Source: an uncultured Pseudoflavonifractor sp. (GTDB lineage: Bacteria; Bacillota; Clostridia; Oscillospirales; Oscillospiraceae). From it: a stretch of 39,020 bases of DNA. The stretch spans positions 1 through 39,020 of the forward strand of contig CANDEE010000008.1 of assembly GCA_947383685.1 (NCBI GenBank), written 5' to 3'. Below the pieces are notes generated by a model. It worked only from the letters and a program-made list of their open reading frames with translations, made no database searches and was not told where the DNA came from. This document shows positions 22,988 to 31,345 of the stretch, piece by piece (position 1 is the stretch's first letter; each line of letters opens with the position of its first letter). The translations under genes were made by a program, and so were the position numbers.

Positions 22988-23770
22988 GTGAATAAGGCCG
23001 AGCTTCTTAGCAAAGTCTCCCAAACCCCTGAGGAGCGGCAGCTTCTGGCCCGGGTCTGCGACCAGATGGAGCATGCCCAGCGGGGAGTTCCTGCCTGCAC
23101 CCCCTTCCTCTCCACTGCCCAGCAGGAGTGCGCCCAGCGGCTCATCGCCGCCGCCGGGAGCCCCCGGCACCTCTGGGCGGGAGGGTTTCCCGACGCGGAG
23201 CGGAAGGTCTGCGCCTTTCTCCCCGACTGGCAGGAGGAGGGGGACTGGGAGCCGCCCTTTACCGCCCTCCGCTGCCGCTGGCAGTCCGGGGACAAGCTGA
23301 CCCACCGGGATTTTCTGGGCTCCATTCTGGGCCAGGGAATAGACCGGGAAAAGGTGGGGGATATTTTAGTGGGCCGGGAAGCCTGTGACATTCTGGTGTT
23401 CCGGGAGCTGTGCCCCTATCTTCTGCAAAACCTCACCGGGGCGGGCCGGGCCAGGCTCCGGGTGGAGGAGATTCCCCTTTCGGACATTGAACCTCCGGAA
23501 AAGCAGGTAAAAGTGGTGCGGGACACGGTAAGTTCCCTGCGGCTGGACGCGGTGCTGGCCACCGGATTCTCCACCAGCCGGGGAAAGGCCGCAGACTTTA
23601 TCTCGGCGGGCCGGGTGGAGCTGAACCACCGCCCCTGCGTGAAGGCAGACCGGACGGTAAGCGAGGGGGACGTGATGACCTGCCGGGGGCTGGGCAAGTG
23701 TGTTTTGAAGGAAGTGAGCGGCCTTTCCAAAAAGGGCCGCACCATGATCGTAATGGAGAGGTATGTATGA
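22988..23770 (+). CDS. ylmH: YlmH-family S4-domain RNA-binding protein
   Basis: This 260-residue protein has an N-terminal and central YlmH region (including [19 protein letters not shown]) and a C-terminal S4 RNA-binding domain (about 183-245, [33 protein letters not shown]). YlmH of Bacillus binds stalled large ribosomal subunits and is tied to ribosome quality control; it is also traditionally part of the division cluster. The GTG start directly abuts the ileS stop. Its place after ileS, instead of before divIVA, is a rearrangement relative to B. subtilis. Confidence 0.9.
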   Translation: MNKAELLSKVSQTPEERQLLARVCDQMEHAQRGVPACTPFLSTAQQECAQRLIAAAGSPRHLWAGGFPDAERKVCAFLPDWQEEGDWEPPFTALRCRWQSGDKLTHRDFLGSILGQGIDREKVGDILVGREACDILVFRELCPYLLQNLTGAGRARLRVEEIPLSDIEPPEKQVKVVRDTVSSLRLDAVLATGFSTSRGKAADFISAGRVELNHRPCVKADRTVSEGDVMTCRGLGKCVLKEVSGLSKKGRTMIVMERYV

Positions 23771-23976
23771 TAACAGACGAAAAAGTGGCCCGGATCAACG
23801 AGCTGGCCCGGAAGTCCCGCACTCCCGGGGGGCTTACCGAGGAGGAGAAGGCCGAGCAGGCCGCCCTCCGCCGGGAGTATGTGGACGCGGTGAAGCAGAG
23901 CCTGGAGGGACATTTGGAGCATACCACGGTGATACGCCCCGACGGGACCAAGCAAAAGCTGGAGAAAAAGAAATAA
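23767..23976 (+). CDS. DUF896 family protein
   Basis: This 69-residue protein has the DUF896 (YnzC-like) pattern: [38 protein letters not shown], a short helical hairpin, and a C-terminal lysine tail. Its function is unknown; a role with the translation machinery has only been guessed from context. ATGA overlap with ylmH indicates translational coupling, and an intrinsic terminator follows directly. Confidence 0.9.
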   Translation: MITDEKVARINELARKSRTPGGLTEEEKAEQAALRREYVDAVKQSLEGHLEHTTVIRPDGTKQKLEKKK

Positions 23977-23979
23977 CGA

Positions 23980-24013
23980 AAGCGGGCGGGCCCCTGTGCC
24001 CGCCCGCTTTTTA
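23980..24013 (+). terminator. Intrinsic terminator of the ileS operon
   Basis: A 12-bp G/C stem (23980-23991 with 23998-24009) is followed by TTTTT-rich sequence. Confidence 0.92.
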
Positions 24014-24030
24014 TAAAAAATTACCCGCCC

Positions 24031-24057
24031 TGAAAAATTTTGCCCTTTTCCATCGTG
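24031..24057 (+). promoter_or_regulatory. Putative ECF-type promoter of the sigma factor gene
   Basis: TGAAAA (24031-24036) and CGTG (24054-24057) are separated by 17 bp, resembling the ECF pattern TGAAAC-N16/17-CGT. It lies 24 bp upstream of the GTG start and suggests autoregulation. Confidence 0.5.
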
Positions 24058-24081
24058 TTATAGGTGAAAGGATGTGAGAAC

Positions 24082-24567
24082 GTGGCCGAACACGAGCTGG
24101 AACAAGACCTTCGCCGGATGGTGGAAGCATATAGCCCCATGCTCCTCCGGGCTGCCATGACACGGGTAAAAACCCCCGCCGACGCTGAGGACGCGGTTCA
24201 GGACGTGTTTCTCCGCGTGCTGGCAAAGCGCCCCCGTTTCCGGGACGGGGAGCATGAGAAGGCGTGGCTTTTACGCGCCACCCTGAACCGGGCCAGCGAC
24301 ATCCGCCGGGGAAGGCGTGACGACGCCCCCCTGGAGGAAGCGGCGGCAGCCGCCGCCGCGGAGGAGCCCGACTACGGCCCCCTCCTTTCCGCTGTCCGCT
24401 CCCTGCCCGAGGCGTACAGCGCGGTCATCCATTTATACTATTACGAGGGCTATTCCATTAAAGAAATTGCCGGACTGCTGGCGCTGCCCATCCCCACCGT
24501 GGGGACCCGGCTGGCCCGTGGGCGGGAACGCCTGCGGGAAATGCTAAAGGAGGAAGATGCAGTATGA
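24082..24567 (+). CDS. ECF-type RNA polymerase sigma factor
   Basis: This 161-residue sigma-70-family protein has only regions 2 and 4. Region 2 includes DAEDAVQDVFLRVLAKRP and WLLRATLNRASDIRR. Region 4 is an HTH with YSIKEIAGLLALPIPTVGTRLARGRERL. A short Ala/Glu-rich linker (about 96-108) joins them. The GTG at 24082 is favoured because AAAGGATG lies 8 nt upstream; a GTG at 24064 would include that site. Its stop overlaps the start of a membrane-anchored partner gene, typical of sigma/anti-sigma pairs. Confidence 0.92.
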   Translation: MAEHELEQDLRRMVEAYSPMLLRAAMTRVKTPADAEDAVQDVFLRVLAKRPRFRDGEHEKAWLLRATLNRASDIRRGRRDDAPLEEAAAAAAAEEPDYGPLLSAVRSLPEAYSAVIHLYYYEGYSIKEIAGLLALPIPTVGTRLARGRERLREMLKEEDAV

Positions 24568-25457
24568 ACAGGGAAGAATACCGCGCCCAGGTGGACGCCG
24601 TTGCCTTTTCCCCTGACTTCCAAGAGCGGACCATGGCGCGCCTGATGGCCCAGGCCCAGGAAAAGGAGCGGAAAACCATGAAAAAATTCAATCTGAGAAC
24701 CGGACTTGTGGCGGCTGCCGTTGCCGCCGCCCTCAGCGTTACCACCTATGCCGCCGTGGTGATGCTGCGGCCCCAGGACGTGGCGATGCAGGCGGGACAG
24801 ACCGCCCTGGCCGACGCCTTTGAGAGCGGGGATGCTGTTGCGATCAATGAGACCAGGACTGTGGACGGCTATGATGTGACCCTTATGGGCCTTGTCAGCG
24901 GCGAGGGCCTGAGCCGGGTGGAGAGCCTGGAAAACGGCGTGCCCCAGGATAAGACCTACGCCGTTTTGGCCTATACCCGTACGGACGGGACCGCCATTGA
25001 GGACGATGTGCCCGAACTGACTGTCAGCCCTTTGGTGGAGGGCTACGCCCCCTGGCAGCTCAACGCCTGGACTTTGGGTGGAGGCACTCACAGCTTTGCC
25101 CAGGATGGAGTGCTCTACTACCTTTTCGAGTGCGACAATGTAGAACCTTTTGCCGATCATACCGTCTATTTGGCAGTATACCCTGGCACCCATGTCCCCC
25201 CCAACGCCGAGACCTTTGACTTTGACGAGGACACGGGGGCCATTACAGAAAAGGCGGGGGCGGATGTAGCCATGTTCACCCTGCCCATGGACAAGGCCAA
25301 GGCCGACCCCCAGAGGGCCCAGGCCATTATGGACGGGCTCTTTAAGCCCCAGCCCGTGGAGTCTGCGGCTCCGGCGGAGGATCCGGAGAATGTGGAGAAC
25401 TTTGTCATTATGGATGACCCGGATCATCCGGGAGAGCACCTTATGATAGAGAATTAA
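24564..25457 (+). CDS. Membrane-anchored probable anti-sigma factor
   Basis: This 297-residue protein has a cytoplasmic N-terminus of about 45 residues, one transmembrane segment (about 48-70), and a roughly 225-residue extracytoplasmic domain rich in beta-strand signatures (for example DGYDVTLMGLVSGEGLS and VLAYTRTDGT). I recall similar two-gene sigma/DUF4179-type pairs in gut Clostridia. By position (ATGA overlap with the sigma gene) and topology it should hold the sigma factor at the membrane until a signal is sensed outside. This role is inferred. Confidence 0.78.
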   Translation: MNREEYRAQVDAVAFSPDFQERTMARLMAQAQEKERKTMKKFNLRTGLVAAAVAAALSVTTYAAVVMLRPQDVAMQAGQTALADAFESGDAVAINETRTVDGYDVTLMGLVSGEGLSRVESLENGVPQDKTYAVLAYTRTDGTAIEDDVPELTVSPLVEGYAPWQLNAWTLGGGTHSFAQDGVLYYLFECDNVEPFADHTVYLAVYPGTHVPPNAETFDFDEDTGAITEKAGADVAMFTLPMDKAKADPQRAQAIMDGLFKPQPVESAAPAEDPENVENFVIMDDPDHPGEHLMIEN

Positions 25458-25461
25458 AACC

Positions 25462-25491
25462 CAAGACCCCGGTCAACCGGCCGGGGTCTTG
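25462..25491. terminator. Bidirectional intrinsic terminator
   Basis: An 11-bp stem (25462-25472 with 25481-25491) lies between convergent genes. The minus-strand side continues into GGTTTTAA, the better T-run. Confidence 0.82.
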
Positions 25492-25496
25492 CCTTG

Positions 25497-25778
25497 TTAT
25501 AAAAGTTCAACTCCGTATTCCCTCCAAAACCAAAAAAGGGCCAACTGGAGAAGCAAAATGGCGGGGATGCCCCATTTGAAATACCAGTGCCGGGTTTTGT
25601 GACGAAAGGTGTACATACCCAGAATAGCCCCCGGTGAGCCGCCCAGCAGGGCCAGAAGGAAAAACCACTTTTCTGGCACTCTGCGGCGGTTTTGTCTGGC
25701 CTTACGCTTGTCAATTCCCATGAGGGAAAAGGCCAGCACGTTAACTCCAAGGCACCAAAAAAGCAGGGGAGCATTCAT
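25497..25778 (-). CDS. DUF1294 membrane protein
   Basis: This 93-residue protein has three hydrophobic segments and the DUF1294 pattern: MGIDKRKARQ, RVPEKWFFLLALLGGSPGA, and FRHKTRHWYF. The function of the family is unknown. It is the last gene of the TetR operon, 11 bp after the multi-pass membrane gene. Confidence 0.9.
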   Translation of the reverse strand: MNAPLLFWCLGVNVLAFSLMGIDKRKARQNRRRVPEKWFFLLALLGGSPGAILGMYTFRHKTRHWYFKWGIPAILLLQLALFWFWREYGVELL

Positions 25779-25789
25779 TCTGATCCTCC

Positions 25790-26455
25790 TTATCCTTGAG
25801 ACTGCTTATAAAGGGCCCGACACATGACCACCACCCACACGTAGGCCAGGGTCTTAGGGATCATCAGCATTCCCACTGCCGGGAAGGCGCCGCTAAAGAG
25901 AACCACAGGCAGATAAAATCCAAAGGAGAGAGCCACCGCCAGGGGCATTCCCCGAAAGACACGGTCACCTGTCCGTTTGATTTCCTGGGCAAAAAGAAAA
26001 ATAATAAGCCCGCCCATTATGGCGAAGGGCACATTCCGCAGCACCCCAAAGACAAGCGGCTGCCGGTAGGACAGCCATTGATTTTGAGGCAGCATACACA
26101 GCAGGATGCGAACCAGGGCCAGACCCCACATGATTCCCGTAAGGTTCCTTCTGCCCTCTATCTGGTATTGATCCCGCCAGATATAGTAAAGGATCAGATA
26201 AAACAGGGTCATGGTGATGGAGGTAATAAATTTTCCGATCCCCAGCGCTGCCGCATTGGCCTCCAGGCCGGTTGTCCAAAGAGCATAGGCCCTGGGGAGC
26301 AGGTGAAAGGCATCCCCTGTTCCCAAAAGGGCGGCCATGGCCCCCGCCTTTTTGACCAAGGGAGTAGTTCCTTTGAATAGCATGGTAAGCCCTGCAACCA
26401 GAGCAAAGCTCAAATACAACACGTCAAAAATGGTTTCTCCTAAAGCTTGCGCCAT
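25790..26455 (-). CDS. Multi-pass membrane protein of unknown function
   Basis: This 221-residue protein is very hydrophobic, with about seven possible transmembrane helices and short polar loops. One loop contains the charged RDQYQIEGRRN and another QEIKRTGDRVFRG. I recognise no family. It starts 15 bp after the TetR gene and probably is its regulated target. A transporter-like or sensory role is possible but cannot be shown from the sequence. Confidence 0.75.
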   Translation of the reverse strand: MAQALGETIFDVLYLSFALVAGLTMLFKGTTPLVKKAGAMAALLGTGDAFHLLPRAYALWTTGLEANAAALGIGKFITSITMTLFYLILYYIWRDQYQIEGRRNLTGIMWGLALVRILLCMLPQNQWLSYRQPLVFGVLRNVPFAIMGGLIIFLFAQEIKRTGDRVFRGMPLAVALSFGFYLPVVLFSGAFPAVGMLMIPKTLAYVWVVVMCRALYKQSQG

Positions 26456-26470
26456 TGTAATTTCTCCTTT

Positions 26471-27013
26471 TTAATAAAGAATCCGCCTGACAAGGGCAAA
26501 GAAAAAGGGCGCATCGGGGTTCTCCGCCCTCCAAAGAGCCATCATATTTGTCAGGGCAAACCGTACAAATCCCGCCTGGGAAAAAGACGGCTCCCAAATA
26601 TCCTTCCGTATGGCTTGATCCGCCTCCATACGTAAGATAAGAGACCTTTCCAGGGTTTCCTGCACAGCGGCCATACGTGCCTGCCCTTCTGTCTTTTCAA
26701 GGCTGACCATTCGCGCTCCCGCATCCTGACAAAGCCGTTCCCGCAGGAATAAAAAGATATCCTCCAGTTGTTCACAGAAGGAGCCGGAGGAGACGGCGGC
26801 GTCCATTTCTTCTAAGGCATCTTTCCAATATTCCTCTGTCAAAGCCAAAAGAATGTCATCCTTGCTGGAAAAGTAATTGTATACCGTGCCTGTGGCGACC
26901 CCCGCTCTTTTGGCAATGGAGCGGATATTGACCGCCTCAATCCCCTCCTGGTTTACGATCTCCCGGCACAGGGCCAGCAGGGTATCCCGCAGGGTATCGT
27001 CCTTTTTTCGCAT
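26471..27013 (-). CDS. TetR-family transcriptional regulator
   Basis: This 180-residue protein has an N-terminal TetR HTH (about 8-55), containing IRSIAKRAGVATGTVYNYFSSKDDIL, the hallmark of the family. The C-terminal helical ligand-binding domain (about 60-175) is not similar to any I recognise. It is first in an operon with a membrane protein and a DUF1294 protein. Two palindromic operators overlap or flank its promoter, so it very likely represses its own operon. Confidence 0.92.
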   Translation of the reverse strand: MRKKDDTLRDTLLALCREIVNQEGIEAVNIRSIAKRAGVATGTVYNYFSSKDDILLALTEEYWKDALEEMDAAVSSGSFCEQLEDIFLFLRERLCQDAGARMVSLEKTEGQARMAAVQETLERSLILRMEADQAIRKDIWEPSFSQAGFVRFALTNMMALWRAENPDAPFFFALVRRILY

Positions 27014-27032
27014 GGCAGAGCCCTCCTATTTA

Positions 27033-27098
27033 TGAACATGTTCATTTATATAATACTCGCCTTTTATGGCGGTGTCAAGTCTTTTTTGAACGCGTTCA
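27033..27098 (-). promoter_or_regulatory. TetR operon promoter with two palindromic operators
   Basis: On the minus strand TTGACA (27073-27078) and TATTAT (27050-27055) are separated by 17 bp. The operators TGAACATGTTCA (27033-27044, at the transcript start) and TGAACGCGTTCA (27087-27098, just upstream of -35) share a TGAAC..GTTCA core. Their centres are 54 bp apart. The first extends to a 14-bp perfect palindrome. Confidence 0.85.
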
Positions 27099-27124
27099 TA
27101 AATAAATGCTGCGAGGGATATCCC

Positions 27125-27153
27125 TTGCCTTTTTTCTCCACTTCGGATATAAT
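27125..27153 (+). promoter_or_regulatory. Sigma-A promoter of ychF
   Basis: TTGCCT (27125-27130) and TATAAT (27148-27153) are separated by 17 bp, 34 bp upstream of the ychF start. The nearest TetR operator is 26 bp further upstream, so ychF may not be repressed by it. Confidence 0.82.
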
Positions 27154-27187
27154 ATGGCAAGAATACCACCGAAAGAGGGCTATCCAT

Positions 27188-28297
27188 ATGAAATTGGGAA
27201 TCGTAGGCCTGCCCAACGTGGGCAAATCCACCCTGTTCAACGCCATTACCGACGCCGGGGCGGAGAGCGCCAACTACCCCTTCTGCACCATCGACCCCAA
27301 CGTGGGCGTGGTGGCTGTCCCCGACAGCCGGCTCACCTGGCTTTCCGAGTTCTACCACCCCAAAAAGACCACTCCCGCCGTCATTGAGTTTGTGGACATT
27401 GCGGGTCTCGTAAAGGGGGCCAGCCAGGGGGCGGGCCTGGGCAACAAGTTTTTGGCCAACATCCGGGAATGCGACGCCATTGTCCATGTGGTGCGCTGCT
27501 TTGACGATGAAAACATCATGCACGTAGTGGCGGACACCTCCACCAACGTGCCCGTGGACCCCCTGGGGGACATTTCCACCATTGATTTGGAGCTGATCAT
27601 GGCTGACATCGAGATGGTGGAGCGGCGTATTAAAAAGGCGGAGACCGCCGCCAAGGGGGACAAAAAGTTTCTCAAAGAGGCAGAGCTGTTTTCCCGCCTG
27701 AAGGACTGGCTCAACGATGGACACTCCGCCCGCAGCTTTGACTGCGACGAGGACGAGGCGGCGGTCATCGCCACCTCGGAGCTTCTTTCCCTCAAATCCA
27801 TTATTTACGCCGCCAACCTGGATGAGGAGGGCTTTGCCGCTCCCCAGGAGAACCCCTACTACCGGCAGGTGTCTGACCTGGCTCAGAAAGAGGGGGCCCA
27901 AGTGATCCCCGTCTGCGCCAAGCTGGAGGCCGAGATCGGGGAGCTTCCCGAGGAAGAAAAGAAGATGTTCCTGGACGACCTGGGCATTGCGGAGAGCGGC
28001 TTGGACCGTCTCATCAAGGCCAGCTACGCCCTGCTGGGGCTCATCTCCTATCTGACGGGCGGCGAGGATGAGTGCCGGGCCTGGACCATTAAAAACGGCA
28101 CCAAGGCCCCCCAGGCGGCGGGCAAGATACACACTGACTTTGAGCGGGGCTTTATCCGGGCCGAGGTGGTGGCCTTTGAAGACCTGAAAGCCTGCGGCAG
28201 CATGACAGCCGCCAAAGAAAAGGGCCTTGTCCGCAGCGAGGGCAAGGAGTATGTCATGAAGGACGGGGACATCGTCCTGTTTAGATTCAACGTGTAA
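27188..28297 (+). CDS. ychF: Redox-regulated ATPase/GTPase YchF (Obg family)
   Basis: This 369-residue P-loop protein of the Obg/YchF family binds ATP in preference to GTP and associates with ribosomes. It shows G1 GLPNVGKS (7-14), DIAGLVKGA, and the family-specific NxxE nucleotide-base motif (NLDEE) in place of NKxD. The TGS domain is at the C-terminus. The ATG at 27188 ([10 protein letters not shown]) begins exactly as family members do and has its promoter just upstream; longer reading frames would cross that promoter and the TetR operators. Confidence 0.95.
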   Translation: MKLGIVGLPNVGKSTLFNAITDAGAESANYPFCTIDPNVGVVAVPDSRLTWLSEFYHPKKTTPAVIEFVDIAGLVKGASQGAGLGNKFLANIRECDAIVHVVRCFDDENIMHVVADTSTNVPVDPLGDISTIDLELIMADIEMVERRIKKAETAAKGDKKFLKEAELFSRLKDWLNDGHSARSFDCDEDEAAVIATSELLSLKSIIYAANLDEEGFAAPQENPYYRQVSDLAQKEGAQVIPVCAKLEAEIGELPEEEKKMFLDDLGIAESGLDRLIKASYALLGLISYLTGGEDECRAWTIKNGTKAPQAAGKIHTDFERGFIRAEVVAFEDLKACGSMTAAKEKGLVRSEGKEYVMKDGDIVLFRFNV

Positions 28298-28302
28298 AAA
28301 GC

Positions 28303-28344
28303 AAGCCGCCGAGCCCTTATTTGGGATCGGCGGCTTCTTTTTTT
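28303..28344. terminator. Bidirectional terminator between ychF and the methyltransferase
   Basis: A long stem with one interior mismatch (AAGCCGCCGA..CCC with GGG..TCGGCGGCTT) runs from 28303 to about 28335. A CTTTTTTT tract follows on the plus strand; on the minus strand the flank is GCTTTTTAC. The stop codon of the methyltransferase gene at 28317 lies in the loop region. Confidence 0.88.
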
Positions 28345-29336
28345 CGCTTGGCAAGATTTTTTTTCACTTGCCTTTTTTCCCTTTGCAGTTCCGTACTTAT
28401 GCCCTCAAGCTCCTTAAGCCGGGCCTCCAGCCATTCGGTTGGATAGGAGGAAACCCGATCCGTCCCTGACGGCTGATATATCTTTTGATAGATGGGACGG
28501 GTTTTTAAGATGTCTTGAGAAAGACTGTCGATTCGTTTAGAACCAATATTAATATATTCCTGCACCAGTTCTGTGCCATATGCTTTACGGTTGTTTTTGA
28601 GCGCTGCAATTAAAGTGCTCCCCACACCGGCAAAAGGATCATAGACAACATCATTTTCATTAGTAAGGGCAAGAATACACCGCTCTACCAGCTCGACAGG
28701 AAATTGACAAGGGTGAATTGTTTTTTCCGGATGCTGAGACTTTACGTTTGGAATATCCCATATGCCACAATCCCAATCATCGTACAGCCGATCCACCGTA
28801 GCCTGCCACAGGTCTTCGGGGTTTTTCCCCTTGGGGTTTCCGGAAAGCATTCCCTTCTTTGCACCTTTATAGGCTCGTTTCCCAGGGTATTTGGAGGGAA
28901 TTCTCACATCGTCCAGATTAAATATATACTGGTCTGATTTGCTGAACCAAAGAATGGTCTCATACCGGCCGGAAAACCGTTTTTCACATTGAAGGCCATG
29001 CCCAAAATGCCAGATAATCCGGTTTCTTAATTGTAGCCCCAAATCCTTAAAGAGAGGATAGAAATAAAGATCAAGAGGAAACACCTCGCTGGTATCTGGA
29101 TCAATATAATTTCCAACCTCCCAGCAAATGCTTCCGTCGGGAGTTAAAACCCGATACAACTCAGATAAAATGGGCTTTAGATTTTCCAGATACAAGGATA
29201 GGGAAGTGGCTTTTTCATATTCCTTGCCGATGTTGTAAGGCGGTGAAGTAATAATCAGGCGAATGCTCTCGTTTGGTTGCTTTTTTAGAAAGGCCAGAGC
29301 ATCCTGCTTTACATATAGATATTCATTTAGTTTCAT
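28317..29336 (-). CDS. Type II DNA methyltransferase, SPPY motif (probably N4-cytosine)
   Basis: This 339-residue AdoMet-dependent enzyme is of the beta class. The catalytic motif S31-P32-P33-Y34 (TSPPYN) precedes the AdoMet motif DPFAGVGST (about 233-241). SPPY favours N4-cytosine methylation, although N6-adenine is not excluded. The C-terminus is a lysine-rich tail. It starts 2 bp after the endonuclease gene on the same strand, so the two are co-transcribed. The region is clearly more AT-rich than its neighbours and has different codon use, indicating horizontal acquisition. Confidence 0.92.
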   Translation of the reverse strand: MKLNEYLYVKQDALAFLKKQPNESIRLIITSPPYNIGKEYEKATSLSLYLENLKPILSELYRVLTPDGSICWEVGNYIDPDTSEVFPLDLYFYPLFKDLGLQLRNRIIWHFGHGLQCEKRFSGRYETILWFSKSDQYIFNLDDVRIPSKYPGKRAYKGAKKGMLSGNPKGKNPEDLWQATVDRLYDDWDCGIWDIPNVKSQHPEKTIHPCQFPVELVERCILALTNENDVVYDPFAGVGSTLIAALKNNRKAYGTELVQEYINIGSKRIDSLSQDILKTRPIYQKIYQPSGTDRVSSYPTEWLEARLKELEGISTELQREKRQVKKNLAKRKKEAADPK

Positions 29337-29338
29337 GC

Positions 29339-30133
29339 CTATATCCCCATGATAGAAAGGCAGTGCTCAATCCGTTCAATTCTACTTTGTATGGCGGGGT
29401 TGATGCGATCTGCGATTTTAACGTCCTCAATTTTTGATAATAGCTTCCGAATGTCAGAGTGTTGGAGAATGGAAATTAGCTCTGCGTCAGTGTAATCGGT
29501 TGCGTCATTGCTGCAAATACTGTCAGGCTCAATGCCCAGAATTAAAATAGGAACGGGGGGATTTGTGCGACCTTCCCGGATCACATTGGTTACCTCATTT
29601 TCAAACCAGGGTACGCCGGTGTCCATATGCTCCTCCATAGCCTTTGTAGGAATAATTTCAATTCCTACATCAATATCATTCCGTGAATAGAAAAAGGTAT
29701 GCTTGACATGTAGGTCATAGGCCACACTAAAGTATTTCCCAAACTGGACTTCAACAGCAATCCGATTTTTTTGAAAGTCAACCTGATTAAAGGTGGGGTA
29801 GCTTTGAAATCCGCGGGATTCAATGATTTTCCGCTGTTCTTCCTTGTCGCATAAAGAGATAATATCTCGAGAGGTTTGTTCATCTCCGGTCACATAATAG
29901 TGAACCCTCCGTTCTCCCCAGGCACACCCTTTCAGCAATGTCTTTAAGGCCTGATTAATACTGGCTTGACTGTAAAAGACCTGTCCCAGCTTGGAAATGT
30001 CACAGCTAAGCTTTAAAAATTGATTGGCATCAATACAGGCAACACTGTCTTTAATTTCCTGAAATTCAGAGGGGCGATTTACAATTAAAAATTCCCGTGC
30101 GTTTAGATGATTGTATTGATTGGCAATCTTCAT
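29339..30133 (-). CDS. BglII/BstYI-type type II restriction endonuclease
   Basis: This 264-residue protein shows the BglII-family active site in QVDFQKNRIAVEVQFGKYF. D119, E128 and Q130 have the spacing D-x8-E-x-Q, which matches D84, E93 and Q95 of BglII. BglII and BstYI cut AGATCT and RGATCY, so the target is probably a GATC-containing 6-mer, by inference. The ATG at 30133 (MKIANQYN) has AAGAGG upstream; the frame is open for another 21 codons, but without such a site. There is no controller (C) protein gene. The endonuclease gene precedes the methyltransferase gene. Confidence 0.88.
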   Translation of the reverse strand: MKIANQYNHLNAREFLIVNRPSEFQEIKDSVACIDANQFLKLSCDISKLGQVFYSQASINQALKTLLKGCAWGERRVHYYVTGDEQTSRDIISLCDKEEQRKIIESRGFQSYPTFNQVDFQKNRIAVEVQFGKYFSVAYDLHVKHTFFYSRNDIDVGIEIIPTKAMEEHMDTGVPWFENEVTNVIREGRTNPPVPILILGIEPDSICSNDATDYTDAELISILQHSDIRKLLSKIEDVKIADRINPAIQSRIERIEHCLSIMGI

Positions 30134-30179
30134 ACAAAGACCTCTTTCTTGTTTGCAGGGTGTCCAATGCCAAAAATAT

Positions 30180-30207
30180 ATTATAGATTGAATCAAAACA
30201 CAACAAA
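30180..30207 (-). promoter_or_regulatory. Probable promoter of the restriction-modification operon
   Basis: On the minus strand TTTGTT (30202-30207) and TATAAT (30180-30185) are separated by 16 bp. It lies between the pta terminator and the endonuclease start. Confidence 0.6.
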
Positions 30208-30213
30208 CCAGTA

Positions 30214-30250
30214 AAAAAGCGGAGCAAGCTATAAAGTTGCTCCGCTTTTA
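30214..30250 (-). terminator. Intrinsic terminator of pta
   Basis: On the minus strand a roughly 13-bp stem (AAAAGCGGAGCAA with TTGCTCCGCTTTT) is followed by a T tract. It also marks the right boundary of the AT-rich R-M island. Confidence 0.88.
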
Positions 30251-30265
30251 ATGATTACAAAGAGT

Positions 30266-31291
30266 TTACGCCAGCGCGGCGGTAATGATAGCCATGGAGT
30301 AGACCTCGGCGGCGTTGCAGCCACGGGAGAGGTCGTTGATGGGGGCGTTCAGGCCCAGGAGAATGGGCCCGTAAGCGTCGTAGCCGCCCAGCCGCTGGGC
30401 GATCTTATAGCCGATGTTGCCCGCTTCAATATTGGGGAAGATAAAGGTGTTGGCGTAGCCCGCCACCTTGCTTCCGGGGAACTTGAGCTGGCCCACGGTG
30501 GGGCTCACGGCGGCGTCAAACTGCATCTCGCCGTCGATAGCCAGCTCGGGGGCCATTTCCTGGGCCGCCTTGGTGGCCTCGGCGGAGAGGGCCACTGTGC
30601 CGCCCTTGCCGCTGCCCTTGGTGGAGAAGGAGAGCATGGCCACCTTGGGGTCGATACCAAAGAGCTGGGCGCACTTGGCGGATTCAACGGCCACCTCCGC
30701 CAGCTTCTGGGCGCCGGAGATGGTCACATTGCCCTCCTTGTCTACGCTGTCCTCGTAGGAGAGGTTAATGGCGCAGTCGCCCATGCAGAGCTTTTGCAGA
30801 GCCTCGTCCCCGGTCTCCCGGACCAGGATAAAGCAGGAGGACACCAGATGGGCCCCCGGCTTGGTCTTGACCAGCTGCAGGGCGGGACGGACGGTATCGG
30901 CGGTGGAGTATGTAGCGCCGCCCAGCAGGCAGTCGGCCTCCCCCATGGCCACCAGCATGGTGCCGAAGTAGTTGCCCTTCTGGAGGGCGGCGCGGCACTC
31001 CTCCTCGGTCATTTTGCCCTTGCGGAGAGCCACCATCTTTTCCACCATGGTGTCCATCTTTTCGTAGTTTTGGGGATCGACGACCTTTGCGCCGCTGACG
31101 TCAAAGCCGGCTTTATCGGCGGCGGCCTTTACCGCGGCGGGCTCGCCAACCAGAATAGGGGTAAGGAAGCCGTCCTTTAACAGCCGGGAAGCAGCCTCTA
31201 AAATGCGGGGATCGGTACCCTCGGTAAAGACAATGGTCTTGGGGTTTTGCTTCAGCTTTTCAATCATAGGGTCAAATGAAAACTTTGCCAT
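30266..31291 (-). CDS. pta: Phosphate acetyltransferase
   Basis: This 341-residue phosphotransacetylase interconverts acetyl-CoA plus phosphate with acetyl phosphate plus CoA, the step before acetate kinase in acetate formation. It has the family length and the C-terminal motifs including GSKVAGYANTFIFPNIEAGNIGYKIAQRLGG and the GPILLGLNAPINDLSRGC segment. AGGAGGG precedes the ATG at 31291. No acetate kinase gene lies beside it. Confidence 0.95.
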   Translation of the reverse strand: MAKFSFDPMIEKLKQNPKTIVFTEGTDPRILEAASRLLKDGFLTPILVGEPAAVKAAADKAGFDVSGAKVVDPQNYEKMDTMVEKMVALRKGKMTEEECRAALQKGNYFGTMLVAMGEADCLLGGATYSTADTVRPALQLVKTKPGAHLVSSCFILVRETGDEALQKLCMGDCAINLSYEDSVDKEGNVTISGAQKLAEVAVESAKCAQLFGIDPKVAMLSFSTKGSGKGGTVALSAEATKAAQEMAPELAIDGEMQFDAAVSPTVGQLKFPGSKVAGYANTFIFPNIEAGNIGYKIAQRLGGYDAYGPILLGLNAPINDLSRGCNAAEVYSMAIITAALA

Positions 31292-31345
31292 AAAAGAACC
31301 CTCCTAAAAATATATTTTACTCCAAAAGGGACCAGAATTGTTTTT

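Noticed and set aside
27026..28354. Long minus-strand frame opposite ychF
   Set aside because: It would cross the ychF promoter and the terminator, and ychF motifs are complete on the plus strand.
28317..30133. R-M island as part of a larger defence island
   Set aside because: Both sides are closed by terminators of housekeeping genes (ychF, pta) and no other defence genes are present in the window.
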